A stretch of DNA of 64,000 nt, from positions 19,098,101-19,162,100 of the forward strand of contig NW_026947491.1 of the NCBI RefSeq assembly GCF_034190915.1, read 5' to 3'. Shown in pieces: positions 33,275 to 44,584 of the stretch. The DNA is from Cavia porcellus (taxonomy: Eukaryota; Chordata; Mammalia; Rodentia; Caviidae). Position 1 is the first letter of the stretch, and every line of letters begins with the position of its first letter. The position numbers were made by a program, and so were the translations under genes. Under the pieces are notes generated by a model that made no database searches, was not told the DNA's origin, and worked only from the letters and a program-made list of their open reading frames with translations.

Positions 33275-35440
33275 TTTCTTAGTTACTTTATGCTCATTGC
33301 TGAGACAAAATACCTGAAGTCCAAAGTTGGGAAAGGAAAGGTTGATTTCTTACCATTTTTGGAGGTTTCAGTCCACACTCAGTTGACTCTAAGGCAGGCA
33401 GGCATGGCTGGGCTACATGGTGGCTGCAAATAGCAAACAGGAACTGCAAATAGCAAAGAGCAAGACACACTTTCTTCCTGCCATTACATCACATCCTGGC
33501 TCCACCCCTATGTAGGTGGAGCACTGACACCATTAATCTTAGCACTAGACAATGAACTAATCACAAAGGCACAATTCAAACTCATGAGGCCTGGGGAAAC
33601 AGACATAAACCATGACATTTAACCCCTGGACCCCAGGACTCATGTGCATCCTTTATATAAAAGACATTTAGTCGACCTCCAAGAGTTGCCAAGTCTTAAC
33701 AGCTTCAGCATTGCTAAAAAGTCCAAGTCCAAAGTCTCCTCTAAGATCTATGGCAAATTCTTAAATATAACCCCCAGTACAAACGAAACAAGGTAAACAT
33801 TGCTGAAATGCAAAGGCACAAGATAAAGATTACCATTCCAAAAGTTACAAACAGGCGAATATAAAGTATTGGAAACAAAGCAAGTCCAACATCCAGCAGG
33901 GCAAACATTAAGTCCTCCAGTTCTACACTCAGCATCTGAAGCAATCTGGTTGCAAGCTCCAAAAGGCTTGGGTGATTTCACCCTCAGGGCACATCTGGCA
34001 ATTTCAACTCACACAGTTTTTTTCTTAAATCTGTCTGCTTGCTTTTTGCAGCTTCCCTTGGATCATCCACATTCCTGGGTTTTCTAAACTTCTGGGGTCT
34101 CCACTGCACCTTTGCCTTCACACTTACATCTTCACAAATTGCCCACTCAGAGGCAAACTGCTTGGCCTCCCAGGTCCTTTGCAATCGACGTGGAAGCCAT
34201 ATTGCCCTCAGAATTCATGCATTTTCCTTGCACCTAAAATCAGCACCTTGTAGATGCCACCAAGGGTTGCTGCTAGCTGAAGCAGTATCCAGGCTTTTCT
34301 CTCTCTTGGCTGTCAGGGTCAGTTGCCTGGATCGCAGGGCTCTGTTTGCCTCATTGTGAGAAAAGCTTCTCTACATTGTCACCATTCTGGAACCTCACAT
34401 GGCCTCTGTCACCATTCTGGAGCATGGCACTCTGTAGCTATTTTATCTGAGCAAATTATTTTACCTTTGCCCTGAGGCTGAAAAGTGTGGGGACCCACCT
34501 CCTGGGATGCCCTGGGGCCATCTTTCTTATCTCTGTGTTTCTCTTCAGGAATCAAAATCTCAACTCTGTCTTTACAATCCACAGCCTTCCTGGAATTTTC
34601 CTTCTGGTCAAACTCACAGTGTTGTGAATTATCTTGCTGGGCTCTTTGCTCTTGATTTGAAACATATAGCTGGCTGAAAGTCCCCAACAATAGCCATGCC
34701 AAAGCCTCAAAGTTTGATTGCTTTTTAATTTCTTTTTCAAGATTAATCACTTCATTGCCCTTTGTCTCATTCTCAGTCAAAGTCTCTGGGCAGGAGAGAA
34801 ATGCAGAAAAACTTTCTGCGAAGCCATAACACACATCATGTGGAGTCCAACAACCAATGCAGTCCTTTGCAGCAGAAACCTCCCAAGCCTGGTCTTTACC
34901 ATTAGGCTCTCTATCATCAGCCTTCTGGTCTCCTGACCTCTGACCAGAATCTCCTCTACAGAACAGCCTAAGCTGCTCCAGCTCAATGCATCCAGGTGAC
35001 ATGTCCGAAATTTTCCAAGTTCTGTCCACAAGCCATTTCCAAAGCCTCTCAAAAAACATGGTCAGATATAGTCACAGCAAATGACTCCACTCCTCGGTAC
35101 CAAATTTCTGTCTCAGTTACTTTATGCTCATTGCTGAGACAAAATACCTGAAGCCTAAAGTTGGGAAAGGGAAGGTTTATTTCTTACAGTTTTTGGAGAT
35201 TTCAGTCCTCACTCAGTTGACTCCAAGGCAGGCGGGCATGGCTGGGCTTCATGGCAGCTGCAAACAGCAAACAAGAACTGGCAAAGAGCAAGACACATCT
35301 TCTTCCTGCCATTACATCACATCCTGGCTCCACCCTTACGGAGCACTGACACCATTAATCTAAGCACTAGACAATGAACAAATCACAAATGCACAATTAA
35401 AATTCATGGGACCTGGGGGACACAGACATAAACCATGACA
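33275..35440 (-). mobile_element. MaLR-type (ERVL-MaLR) LTR retrotransposon with both LTRs
   Basis: Non-autonomous LTR retrotransposon, minus strand. The 3' LTR is 33275-33617 and the 5' LTR 35109-35440; in sense they start TGTCATGGTTTATGTCTG and end in a GTAACTGAGACA-like tract. Just inside the 5' LTR (35083-35102, complement) lies a primer-binding site close to tRNA-Leu, TGGTACCGAGGAGTGG. A purine-rich tract with GGGGTCCAGGGG precedes the 3' LTR. Target repeats GCAGT (33270-33274) and GTAGT (35441-35445) flank it. The sister block at 63895-63906 shows the empty site. The insertion therefore came after the block duplication. Confidence 0.85.
34409..35059 (-). pseudogene. Open frame in the MaLR internal region (216 codons)
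   Basis: Begins shortly after the primer-binding site with MFFERLWKWLVDRTW and runs open for 216 residues, rich in charged residues (KADDREPNGKDQ). It has no zinc knuckle, protease or polymerase motif. MaLR internal regions are known to carry a weak gag-like relic at this place, which is the likeliest origin. Whether it was ever expressed cannot be told. Confidence 0.45.
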
Positions 35441-35494
35441 GTAGTGAATGATCATGAATTCAATCAAGTAGCCACTCCAATTTCACTAGTGAGC

Positions 35495-35585
35495 TGTCAT
35501 GGTTTATGTAAGAAATCAACCTTTCCTTTCCCAAGCTGGGCTTCAGGTATTTTGTCTCAGCAATGAGTAAAAAGTAACTAAGGCA
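35495..35585 (+). mobile_element. 91-bp internally deleted MaLR LTR with target repeats
   Basis: Starts TGTCATGGTTTATGT, jumps to the LTR end (CTTCAGGTATTTTGTCTCAG), and closes AACTAAGGCA. Flanked by perfect 5-bp repeats TGAGC (35490-35494 and 35586-35590). It is in the opposite orientation to the larger element 50 bp away. The sister block near 63945 lacks it. Confidence 0.8.
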
Positions 35586-35590
35586 TGAGC

Positions 35591-36316
35591 AGATGTGGTT
35601 TCTTTGATGATGAGGTTTGTTATGGTTTTTTGATCTCTTCACAAGTGGGATGGAGCCATTGGGGTGACACATGTGTTCCTCACCATAGGCACAGGAAAAA
35701 TATCAGCTTTCAGATGGCAAGATCAGCAGTCTAAGACCTGCAGTGTCCTGCCTCAGTGCTATATTAAATCACCATTCCTGGATTACAAGTGACTCCCCAG
35801 GGATCTTGCTCACCTTTCTCACCCACAAGGTGTCTCTCTGGTCTCTTTCACTGATAATATCATGTCCTTTGCACAAAAGGAGCCAGATTTGGGAACCACT
35901 CTGGGCTTGGCAGTAGAGCTTGTGCAAGCCAGATTATGGAACATGAATCCAACTAAAATTCAAGGTCACTGCAACTCATAGCAAAAACAGATACATACCA
36001 CCGAGTGGGCCTATTTGGACTCTGGCACCAACACAACCTCACTTAATGGTTTTGGTCTAGCAGTTTACTAAATGATTCAGAAATGTGCTGCTTTGAATGC
36101 AAAGAGACCTTGGAGGAGAACAAGCTCTGCAAGAGCTCCACACTTCTACGTAAAGTGTCCTGCCACTGGATCATATAATCTGGCAGACGGAATGTAATTT
36201 GGGGTGTCAGTGACAGATAGGATGTTGTTTCATTTCTCAGGCAGGGTACCATGAGTAATTACCTGGATGTCACTAATGCACTAAGTCATATACATGGAAA
36301 TGCACAGAAACAGCTC
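35591..36316. other. Intergenic, no gene recognised
   Basis: The start continues the 63.96-kb paralogue (GATGTGGTTT). 35700-36230 has no recognised partner. From about 36240 it aligns with 57915 onward. Confidence 0.5.
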
Positions 36317-36321
36317 ATCAT

Positions 36322-36853
36322 TGTCATACTGTAACTATAAAGCACCGCCATACTGTTCTGTATGTGCTTTCACCCTGGTAACCTCTTTGCTGTGTTAACC
36401 TTTGTTCCCCTTGCAAAGGAGAATGGTCAGTCAACCTTGAGTTATCCATATTCCTTTTGACCTTTGTCCCACTTTTTTGAAAGATAGTTGATCCTAAAAT
36501 TAGTAGACAAAGGACTTTAAATTCTTATAAAGAAGAAAATGGCTGACCACCAACTGTGAAACTTCTCTGCCATCAAGCAAAGGGAAACAAGGTTTTCATC
36601 ATTCCTTATCTGACCAAGGACTGTATATTCCTGCAAAACTTCTCTGTCTTCAAGCAAAGGAAATCAAAGGTCTTCTTCATTGTTCTTTCTATGGAAGTAT
36701 GTCAAAATTTTAAGCCAGTAACAAAGCTTTGCAAACTCCAGCTGGACTGTGTTGCTGGTGCCAGGATAAATAAAAGCACTCCTTTTACTTTAAAAAGAAG
36801 TCTTGCCTCATTTTTTGAACAACATTTTGGGGTCTCATTTCGGGGATACAACA
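36322..36853 (+). mobile_element. Solo LTR of an endogenous retrovirus
   Basis: Starts TGTCATACTG and ends GGGGATACAACA, with AATAAA at about 36766. Flanked by ATCAT (36317-36321) and ATAAT (36854-36858). The paralogue at 57986-57990 has one ATCAT and no insert. The last 30 bp (TTTTGGGGTCTCATTTCGGG) look like a tRNA-Pro primer-binding site, yet the target repeat places them inside the insert. Confidence 0.75.
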
Positions 36854-36858
36854 ATAAT

Positions 36859-38896
36859 GAAATGGAAGTGGTACACACATGATCAAGATAGGGCAGGACC
36901 ACTGCGCATATGCAAGGTATGTGAAGAAGCTGCCCAAATCTCCGGGGGTTCCTAGACCTACTATGCAGCCTTTAGTTTAGCACCATGCTCCTATGGCCTC
37001 CTGGAAGGTAACTTATGGTCAGCTGCAGAGTAAGAGAAAATTGTGACCTGGCTTATAGGGAATTCTGTGCATATTTCACGAACCACATACACACAGAGAC
37101 AGCTGCAGAATTTCAGCTCCCTTTCATGATGTCTTTGATGTTCTGTAGTGAAGAGAAAGTATCACAATGGACAGAACTTTGGGCAGTGAACTTGGTTATA
37201 CATTTGGCCTAGAATAAACATGGCCAGATTTGTGGCCCTATGCTGATTTCTGGGCTGCAGTCAATAGTTTCTATAGTGAGTTCAAGGACATTCTAAACTG
37301 CATAGTGATACCCGTCTCACAAATTAAATCAACCTTCTGTCCTCCTCCTCCTTCTCTTCATTATCATCATCATGCGGATAGGATGACTTATTCTTTGGAC
37401 AGCAGTTAATTTTATTAGTCCCCCCTCTCAGTGCCTGATTGCCTCATGAAAAAAATGTCTATGGTGGCAGGGATGGAGTTCATGAGTATTAGACACATTT
37501 TGGAAATACTGCCTTGAAAAAATTTTTCATTTGTTTCATGGTCAGCTTTAATTCAGCTAAATTTTCTGGATGCTGAAAATTCCTGAAGCATTTCTATTGC
37601 TTTTGTGAGCAGTTACAGTTTTTGACTGGGTTTTGGTGTTTGTTTTGTTTTGTTTTAGCTTCCTTCTTCAAAGACCTGGGCAGCCTTGATCCCCATAGTC
37701 AGGAGTGCTAAGGTCATTGGAAGGGTGGACCAACAGATGTTTTGTGACATTGCTTTTTCTACTGTCTGTGAATAGCAAATAAAGATTTTTAAACCTCTAT
37801 AATGTGAAATTGTTTCTTACAACTTTTAAACTCTAAACTTCTGTAGTTATTTATTTCCCCTTCTCGTTGGAGTCAAAGACAAAGTATTCACGTTAATTAC
37901 AGGTATAGCTGGCTGTCTCAAATCTGGTGGCTCAAGTTTTATTTTCTGATTGTAAATATGCAAAGTCTCCTCTGTACAACCTGAAGGTACAGAATGTTCA
38001 GAATCTGAACATGAGTGATGGCCACTTCTGCCTGTGAGTCTTCCTCCAACCCATCAGGGTCTCCTGACAATGACCTCCAACAAACTCTGCAAATTTTAGT
38101 AGGGTTCTCCTTGCTTGATTCAGCTGGTGTTGGCCGATCAGGGCACACATGGCATCACAGCACAGTTCCTGGGTCCCTTCTGGGAAGCCCAATATCTCTG
38201 GAGCCTCTTTTCCCCAACTGTTATTAGGTGAAACAACTACAGAAAGGTTTTTTTCCCCTCCTCACACAGTCTTATTGGGAGCCTCAGAAGAGATTTCTGA
38301 ACACTGCTGAGCATGCATCATAGCATTCCAAATGTTATAGAATTCCTGTTTTATTTAAACATGGCGAAGTTTCAGATATATCAGAGGAGGGAAATATCTG
38401 GAAGGGTTGGCAAAGTAATTGGGCTGAGAGCAAGTCTGGGTCAGGTAAAACTGGATTAAAGATTAAAAATAAAGATACACTCAGGAGAGGAGGAGTCTGG
38501 TGTAAAGAGGAGCAATGCCTATTCAAGCTGTTCTTGTTTTAAAGTGTGTTTTAGAACACTTTAATACGGGTTGATGTAGGCTGCACTGAGGAGCAGAGTG
38601 TGCCTACTCAAAACAATGAGGCCAAGAGTGGTCTTTTGCAGATGCAATGACAGCACCTGTTACATGAAAATACTTTACAGGTCTGGTTTGATTCTTCCCA
38701 AGTCTGTATGTGTCTTTACCCAGGGTGTGCTCCATGGTAATTTGTCTCTGCTAGCCTTGAATCCCGGGCCCAGGAATCCAGTGGTGGAACTTGGAAAGGT
38801 ACCAATTACAGCTACTGTTAGTGACCTACAAGCAAATTTTCTTCTCTCTGTTCCTACAAATGTGTGTGTAAGAGTTTTGCCCCAGACAGGACACTG
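36859..38896. other. Spacer paralogous to 57991-59720
   Basis: 36859-38360 aligns with 57991-59720. A B1-like SINE remnant (3' half only, about 37250-37335) matches the fuller copy at 58571. CATCAT repeats at 37361-37373 and 58712-58733 are shared. 38390-38896 has no partner. No gene. Confidence 0.65.
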
Positions 38897-39290
38897 TAGC
38901 TAGTGAACCCTGGAAGGTGGAACCAAGGAGCTCTTATCTCCCCCATCCCTAAAAATTTACCTGTGACTCCATCTTCCCAGCCCATAGAAATTTATCTATG
39001 GCACCAAACAAAGACCAATGGGCTACTCATGCATCCCTAATGCCCCCCTTAGTTTCCACCCAAAACCGAGGCTACTTATATACCCCTCATGACATGTGTT
39101 CACGAGAGAAAGCCAGACTCCAGCAGTCTGGGTGGGGGTGTTTTGGTTTTCTCTCACCATCTTTTCATAATAAAGGCCCTTTTGTTTTATACTTCTCATC
39201 TTTTGTATATAAACTTATCAGTGTGCACTTCTGGCCTAGATATCTTAGTTTCAAAGGAGTGGGGAGGCTGGTACCATGCAACACAATGAT
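38897..39290 (+). mobile_element. Possible solo LTR
   Basis: Begins TGTAGCTAGTG, has TATATACCCC (about 39075), an AATAAA at about 39168 followed by a T-rich tract, and could end at CCATGCAACA. No target repeat identified. It replaces the place where a V body would be expected before the V-type flank at 39540. Confidence 0.35.
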
Positions 39291-39539
39291 GATTTAACAG
39301 GTCCAGAAGCTGGGGATTTGCCTTGGTTGTTTTGAGCCCCTCCTGCCTCATTCCTCTTAAGCTTAAAAGGGACCTGTAGTGGGTCACGGGAGATTGATTT
39401 AAGCTATCTAAGGGAAATTGGACTGTTACTCCATAGTGTAGCCAAACAAAAATATATGTGGAGCACAAACATTTCTTAGGACATTTCCTTAACATACCCT
39501 TATATTGAGGTCAATGACAAAAGACAATCAGAGGGTGAT

Positions 39540-39860
39540 GGGTCCTACGGAGCACAGACCAGGGCCTAGGAGCAGGTACAGAGCAGCAAGCAGAGGACTG
39601 AATGTTTTCTGTTGGCCTCTGGGGTTTCCTCAGTGTGTCAACATCACATAACAGGAAGGGACTTGAAATACGCAGGCTTTAGATGACTTACGAAGTATTC
39701 ATGATACAAGTACTTAAGAAAAGTCATATGAAAGAGATTAAAAATATATGTGTGTTTGTATACATATTTTTAATGTGTTTCATATGATTTTTCTTAAGTT
39801 GCCAGTAAAACACAAAGTACATTTTGAGAATCTAAGTTTTTTTGAATGTCACATGATCGT
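39540..39860. other. Orphan VH3 downstream flank
   Basis: Matches 24590-24860, the sequence directly behind the functional V (shared CCTCTGGGGTTTCCTC and TTTAGATGACTTA-like tracts). No V exon precedes it here: the V body has been deleted or replaced. Confidence 0.7.
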
Positions 39861-40061
39861 TAACTAAATCTACACACTAGGGTATAGTGAGGTATCAGGA
39901 AGAGGCACAACACACTGTTTACATTGTTCATTTTTTTAGGAAATTGAGAAGAAGTCATTCGAGATAGATATAGGATGCACTCAAGAGTGGAGTGTGGGTA
40001 CCATAAGAAATGAGGCACTGTAATGGACATTTGAAGATGCACTTTGTAGTGCTTGATTGAT

Positions 40062-41220
40062 TGTGTCAGCTTGAGACATTTAGAAGCTTAACTAAATGGA
40101 TTTAGAAATTCTCCACCCAAGGCTGTAAAAGAAGACCCATCCTAGGGTATCTGATTGTATCATGTAAAGGTATAAAAGAGAAAGAGGAAGTATGAATGCA
40201 TTCCATTCTTGGGAGAGGCTCCAGTCTTCACCTTTGGTTTGGATCTCATCTCCTGGCTTCCAGCATAGATTCTTCAGCTTTCCAGCATAGACTCTTCATC
40301 CTTTCATCACAGAGCCTCCGGCCTTCTGTCACAGACCCATCAGCCTGCTGGTGTGGACTTGCACAAGACACTAGGGTAAACTCCAGACTTTGGGTTGAAT
40401 CTTGAGCCTCCAGTGCATAGACACCCTCTGCAGGTTTCCTCATTGGACTCTGTGGCTGACTATCATAAGCCAATCCTGTTGTTTCTGCATATGGTGTGTT
40501 ATATCTGTTCTCTCTAGTAAAACCTTGGCCAGTATAGATTTTGGTACTGAGACTGGGGTGGTTCTAGAGAAACAGAATTATAACAATGGCATTCTTTAAT
40601 GGCGTTAGAGGTTCCTGGAGTTGGTGCAATTTGGTTCCTGCAATTTGGTAAGACCTGAAGACACCAAGGTCTCTGCTTCTATTTCTGTGGAATACACTTA
40701 CAATCCTTTTCATGAATTGTTTAAACTAATACATCTAATAGATCCATTTGATCATCCTAAGTCACCAATTGTGAGATGATAGAAATTGAGTGACTCTATA
40801 CAAAACAATTTTGAATATCTTTGGCGAAGTAGACAATATAATGATGCTGGAAAGTTGGTCTTAGCCTCTTTGGACAAACTAATGAGGGAAAAATGATATC
40901 TCCAAAAACAGATAAGAAATTTAAAAGTTTCTCAGTGTGTCATAAGTGAAAATCTCCTCACTTTTAGCAGCAAGGCTGAGATTGCAGAAACCCAAACAGA
41001 GTCCCTCATAATTCAATTGGCTGAACTATAATGTAAATTTAATGCTCAGCATGGAAGAATATCAGAAGCAAAGGTGAGGGCACTGGTTGGAAAAGAATGA
41101 GACCCCATGAATTGGGATTGAGAGTTATAGGAGGATTCTGAGGAAACTGAAGATACTGAATTTCTGGATGCTAATGAAGGTATTTTTCCTGAGGGACAGA
41201 TTTCCCAACCTGAAGGGGCA
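40062..41220 (+). mobile_element. ERVL-like 5' LTR with primer-binding site and gag remnant
   Basis: LTR about 40062-40537, followed by TTTTGGTACTGAGACTGGGG (primer-binding site at 40542-40559, close to tRNA-Leu). The following 650 bp in broken frames resemble the C-terminal part of ERVL gag, ending in an acidic tract (about 41120-41220). No pol and no second LTR. The element stops at the border of the duplicated block starting 41220. Confidence 0.6.
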
Positions 41221-41959
41221 GAGAACCGGCAGCTGCACTGCCCTGACCTGGAATATCCTTTCTCCTGGAGCCTTGATAATTTACATAAGCAGTGGTTGCA
41301 GCCATGGAGTCCATGAAATGATCCATGTGCCAGGTGTGATGACTCTCTGGGCTGCCCGGCCTCAACACCTGCAGGTCCATGGTGTTCCAAGGACAAACAC
41401 TTGCAGTGTACACCCTGCCTGCATCCTTTCATTGCATTTAATCTGTGCTCAGTATAAAGTGAGTCTCAGGCCCAGAGTCAAGATTTGTGAGTGCAGGTGG
41501 AGGGCAGGAGCCGGGGTGTCACCCTCACACTGAAGACATCATCTGCGCTGCAGCCTCAAGGGAAGATTGATGAGTGGGAAACTGAGTCATTCTTATTACC
41601 AACAGCTATCCCCTGGTTGGTATCTGAAAAAGGGTCTTAGAATATAGGCTGCTCCTCACCCAGAGAATCTAGACTCCCAGGCAGGGTGGCTATCAATCCT
41701 TCTGCAGAACACAGTAAGGGAAGCCTCTCCTGAGTTTCAACCTGTCTGTTCTGGTTTCCTTGAAGAAATCAGAGGATTAAAAAGGGAATTAAGTACATAT
41801 TAGTATCAATATAAAAACAGATGAGATTCACATAGGAATGAACCATGTTTTCTGTATATTAGGGATGTTACAAAACAAATTCCAAAACACTGTCATGTGC
41901 TTTGAATCCTCCTTTAACTGAGCCTTCGAGAATAAAAATGGCCATATATACAGAAGGCC
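41221..41959. other. Block paralogous to 27560-28090, then VH3 upstream region
   Basis: No gene. 41221-41760 aligns with 27575-28090. From 41790 the common VH3 upstream block resumes (aligns with 18430 and 29770). Confidence 0.65.
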
Positions 41960-41967
41960 ATGCAAAT
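41960..41967 (+). promoter_or_regulatory. Ig octamer ATGCAAAT
   Basis: Perfect octamer 130 bp upstream of the leader ATG at 42090, kept although the V exon is dead. Confidence 0.8.
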
Positions 41968-42089
41968 GGGGCTTCCCTGTGCTAATGAAAACCAGCCCAG
42001 CCCCTCACACTAGGCTCTGCAGAGGAGCTCAGCCCTGGATGCCCAGCTGTTTCCACTTGTTGATTATCAATGAGCACAGATGGCCCACC

Positions 42090-42551
42090 ATGGAGCTGAT
42101 GCTGAGCTGGGTTTTGTTTCTTGGTATTTTAAACTGTAATTTATGAAAAAAAAAAAAAACAATAAGTAGCAAAAGAATGAGTGGTACGAGTAAACAATGG
42201 ACATAAATGACAGTTTCCTGAGAAGAATGTATCTCTGTTTTCAGGTGTCCAGGCAGAGATGCAGCTAGTAGAGTCCGGGGGAGGCTTGGTGCAGCCCTGG
42301 GGGTTCCTGAGACTCTCCTAGGTGACCTTAAGATTCACGTTTAGCAACTAAGCCACTCACTGGATCCTCCGGGATTCAGGGAAAGGGCTGGAGTGGATCT
42401 CATACATCAGTGGCAGTATTGGTATCAATACTACGCAGCCTCCATGAAGGGCCGATTCACCATGTCCAGGTAAAACGGCAAGAACATGCTGAATATTCAG
42501 ATGAGCAGCCTGAGAGCTGAGGACATGACCTTATAATTACTGTGCCAGAAA
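42090..42551 (+). pseudogene. IGHV3-like (clan III) pseudogene with intact leader and signal
   Basis: L-PART1 (42090-42135) is open, MELMLSWVLFLGILN, with a GTAATT donor. The acceptor TTTTCAG (to 42244) is intact. The V region (42256-42551) starts [15 protein letters not shown] frameshift near WGF, TAG in place of the first cysteine, TAA in CDR1, TAA in FR3 (after SR) and a shifted end near YNYCAR kill it. Octamer, leader, splice sites and heptamer are all good. Paralogue of 18711. Confidence 0.92.
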
Positions 42552-42589
42552 CACAGTGAGGGAAACCTCTGTGAACCCAGACAAAAATC
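42552..42589 (+). promoter_or_regulatory. V recombination signal
   Basis: Consensus heptamer CACAGTG (42552-42558), 22-bp spacer, nonamer ACAAAAATC (42581-42589). Confidence 0.85.
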
Positions 42590-42610
42590 TCTGTGAAGGG
42601 GTGCTTAGGA

Positions 42611-42624
42611 GCAGCAGAGGGCGC
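42611..42624 (+). promoter_or_regulatory. CTCF-like motif behind the V signal
   Basis: GCAGCAGAGGGCGC, 13 of 14 to CCASYAGRKGGCRS, starting 22 bp after the nonamer. Confidence 0.6.
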
Positions 42625-42881
42625 TCGGGAAACACGGAACACAGAGTCTGTCCCAAGAGCAAAGATACTGAAGCATTTTATTGTTTCAGTTGGGCTTCCT
42701 GACATTTAAAAAAAAATTAATAGTATGGGGTAATAGAAAGAGCAAATAAATAAAAGAATTAAAATCCAAACTATATAAAATGTCACATAAAACACAAAAT
42801 AATTAATTTGTTGTCTAATTAAAAAACCCCAAAAAGTTAGTTTTCCGTACAGTAAAGCACTGTGACAAAACTGGAAAATCC

Positions 42882-43383
42882 TAGTGTCATTCACAAGCGG
42901 CTGCTGGAGTGGGGCCAGCGGACTGGAGCCTGTCCCTGCAATCAGGGCCATCTGCAGGATGTGGGGAAGAGGGCCAGGTCTCACCAGGAAGCCATCCACA
43001 TTGAAACTTTATCATTTTCATTGTTTTGTTGGATTGGATTTTATTCTCTGTTGTTTTCCTTTGTGTGATTATGTTAAATTTGATGGCAGGAACAGCTATT
43101 AAAAGATAGCAAGACATATTATGGTAACCATTTTGGATTTACTATCAGCTTATTTTGGAGTGCTTTATTACTTTCATTGTTTGCTTTTGTCTCTATTCTG
43201 TTTTGTTTGATTTTTAGTATGTCTGAAAGTATTTGCAGATATTTTGAAGACAACAAAAGTCAGAAGGTAAGTATTGTTGATATCATAAAGCTCAGAAGTC
43301 CTGTATCACTTAAACTGGTTTATTTTGATTGGTTTTATTTTGTTTTATCTACCTCAGTTTTAACCTCTTTAAACAAAATTTTT
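42882..43383 (+). mobile_element. Chimeric L1 insertion with 15-bp target repeats
   Basis: Flanked by AAAACTGGAAAATCC (42867-42881) and AAAATTGGAAAATCC (43384-43398). The 3' two thirds (from about 43060) match the L1 3'UTR of the 49-56 kb element (compare AGATATTTTGAAGACAACA with 54688). The first 170 bp are GC-rich, do not match that L1, and are open in one frame (HKRLLEWGQRTGACPC). The empty site is at about 19445-19460. Confidence 0.75.
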
Positions 43384-43398
43384 AAAATTGGAAAATCC

Positions 43399-44584
43399 GT
43401 TATTGTGAGTGTGAATTTTGCATTTTGTATCCTTTACTTAGTGACGAAAACAATATTTTTGAATGTTTTTAACATATGTAACCGATTAAGAGAAACAGTA
43501 CAAATTGTAAGCAAAGGCTTTAACTACATGACCTTACATGTGTCACATAGGCATTAGGTTGGCTATGGTAGACACATACCATGAGTCTACAAGGTCATAA
43601 AGAATAAACAAGAACTACCTGTCAGCATGTGATAACATACAAGTAACTTTCCCATCTACCCATAGTGAAGAATCACATCATGCTGTTTGAAAATGATCTT
43701 CTAACTACATATTTTAAAATGAAATCTATTCAATAAAATAATGATGCTGAGAGCCAAGGCATTCAGAAATTTGAATAGTTGTGATTTTTTTCAGTTGATC
43801 CCAACATTTTTCAACAAAGTTTTCAAAAGTTCGTTTTGGGCCAACATCCCTGGTAAGGTTCACATATTTATTATTTCACACATTTACTTATTCCCATAAA
43901 AGACAACAAACAAATACCTGAAATTTCCAGGTATGATAGGGTTGAGACAACCCTAAATCAAATCCTCCTGTATTTTTAACTGTCACCACAACTGTTTCAA
44001 TATTGTACAATTATTCAAACAATCAAATTCCATAAAAATCAAGATGGCACAATTCATATTGTACATAAATCACAACAACTGTATGCATAAGGGAAAGAGA
44101 AAACAGTGGCCCCTTAAACCCAAGGCTGGCAGACTACACCGCAATGACTGTCACCTGCACAGAAAATCATCTGACAATGTTTCCAGGTGAGAAGAGACAC
44201 TGGAAACGATGCTGTGAGTCCCCTTGAGCTTCATGTTGACCTTCACTGACCTTGACTGGAAGGCTGTGAAGCTGTGGGAGAGGGAGTGTGTTGACAAGTG
44301 GGAAGTCCACTGCCACCTGAGATTTGACACGTCTGGCACTGACGGTTAGATCTGATTTTCTCAGGTGTTAGGAGAAGACTTTACATACACAATGTTTCAA
44401 GTACAGAACTGATTGAACTTCATGACAAACTGGAAGCTTCAATTGAAATATGGTTGAGTGTTTACAAGCTCGATGATGCTATTTTCTCATCTCCTTTGAA
44501 TTTAAAATACAGAAAGAAAATTGTGTACAGAAGGATGGGAAGTTACTAAAGTCTGTAGAGATATGGTCTATATAACCAGTGATG
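43399..44584. other. VH3 downstream flank, paralogous to 19465-20700
   Basis: Alignable spacer, no gene. It contains the empty version of the SINE site at 20089. Confidence 0.7.

Noticed and set aside
34409..35059. A 216-residue host gene on the minus strand
   Set aside because: It lies wholly between the two LTRs of a MaLR element, right after the primer-binding site, and shows no host domain.
36825..36850. A provirus starting with a tRNA-Pro primer site
   Set aside because: The target repeats and the empty paralogue close the insertion right behind it; no internal retroviral sequence follows.
42884..43068. A small protein gene (HKRLLEWGQ frame)
   Set aside because: It is the 5' part of a retrotransposed insert, without start context or promoter evidence.
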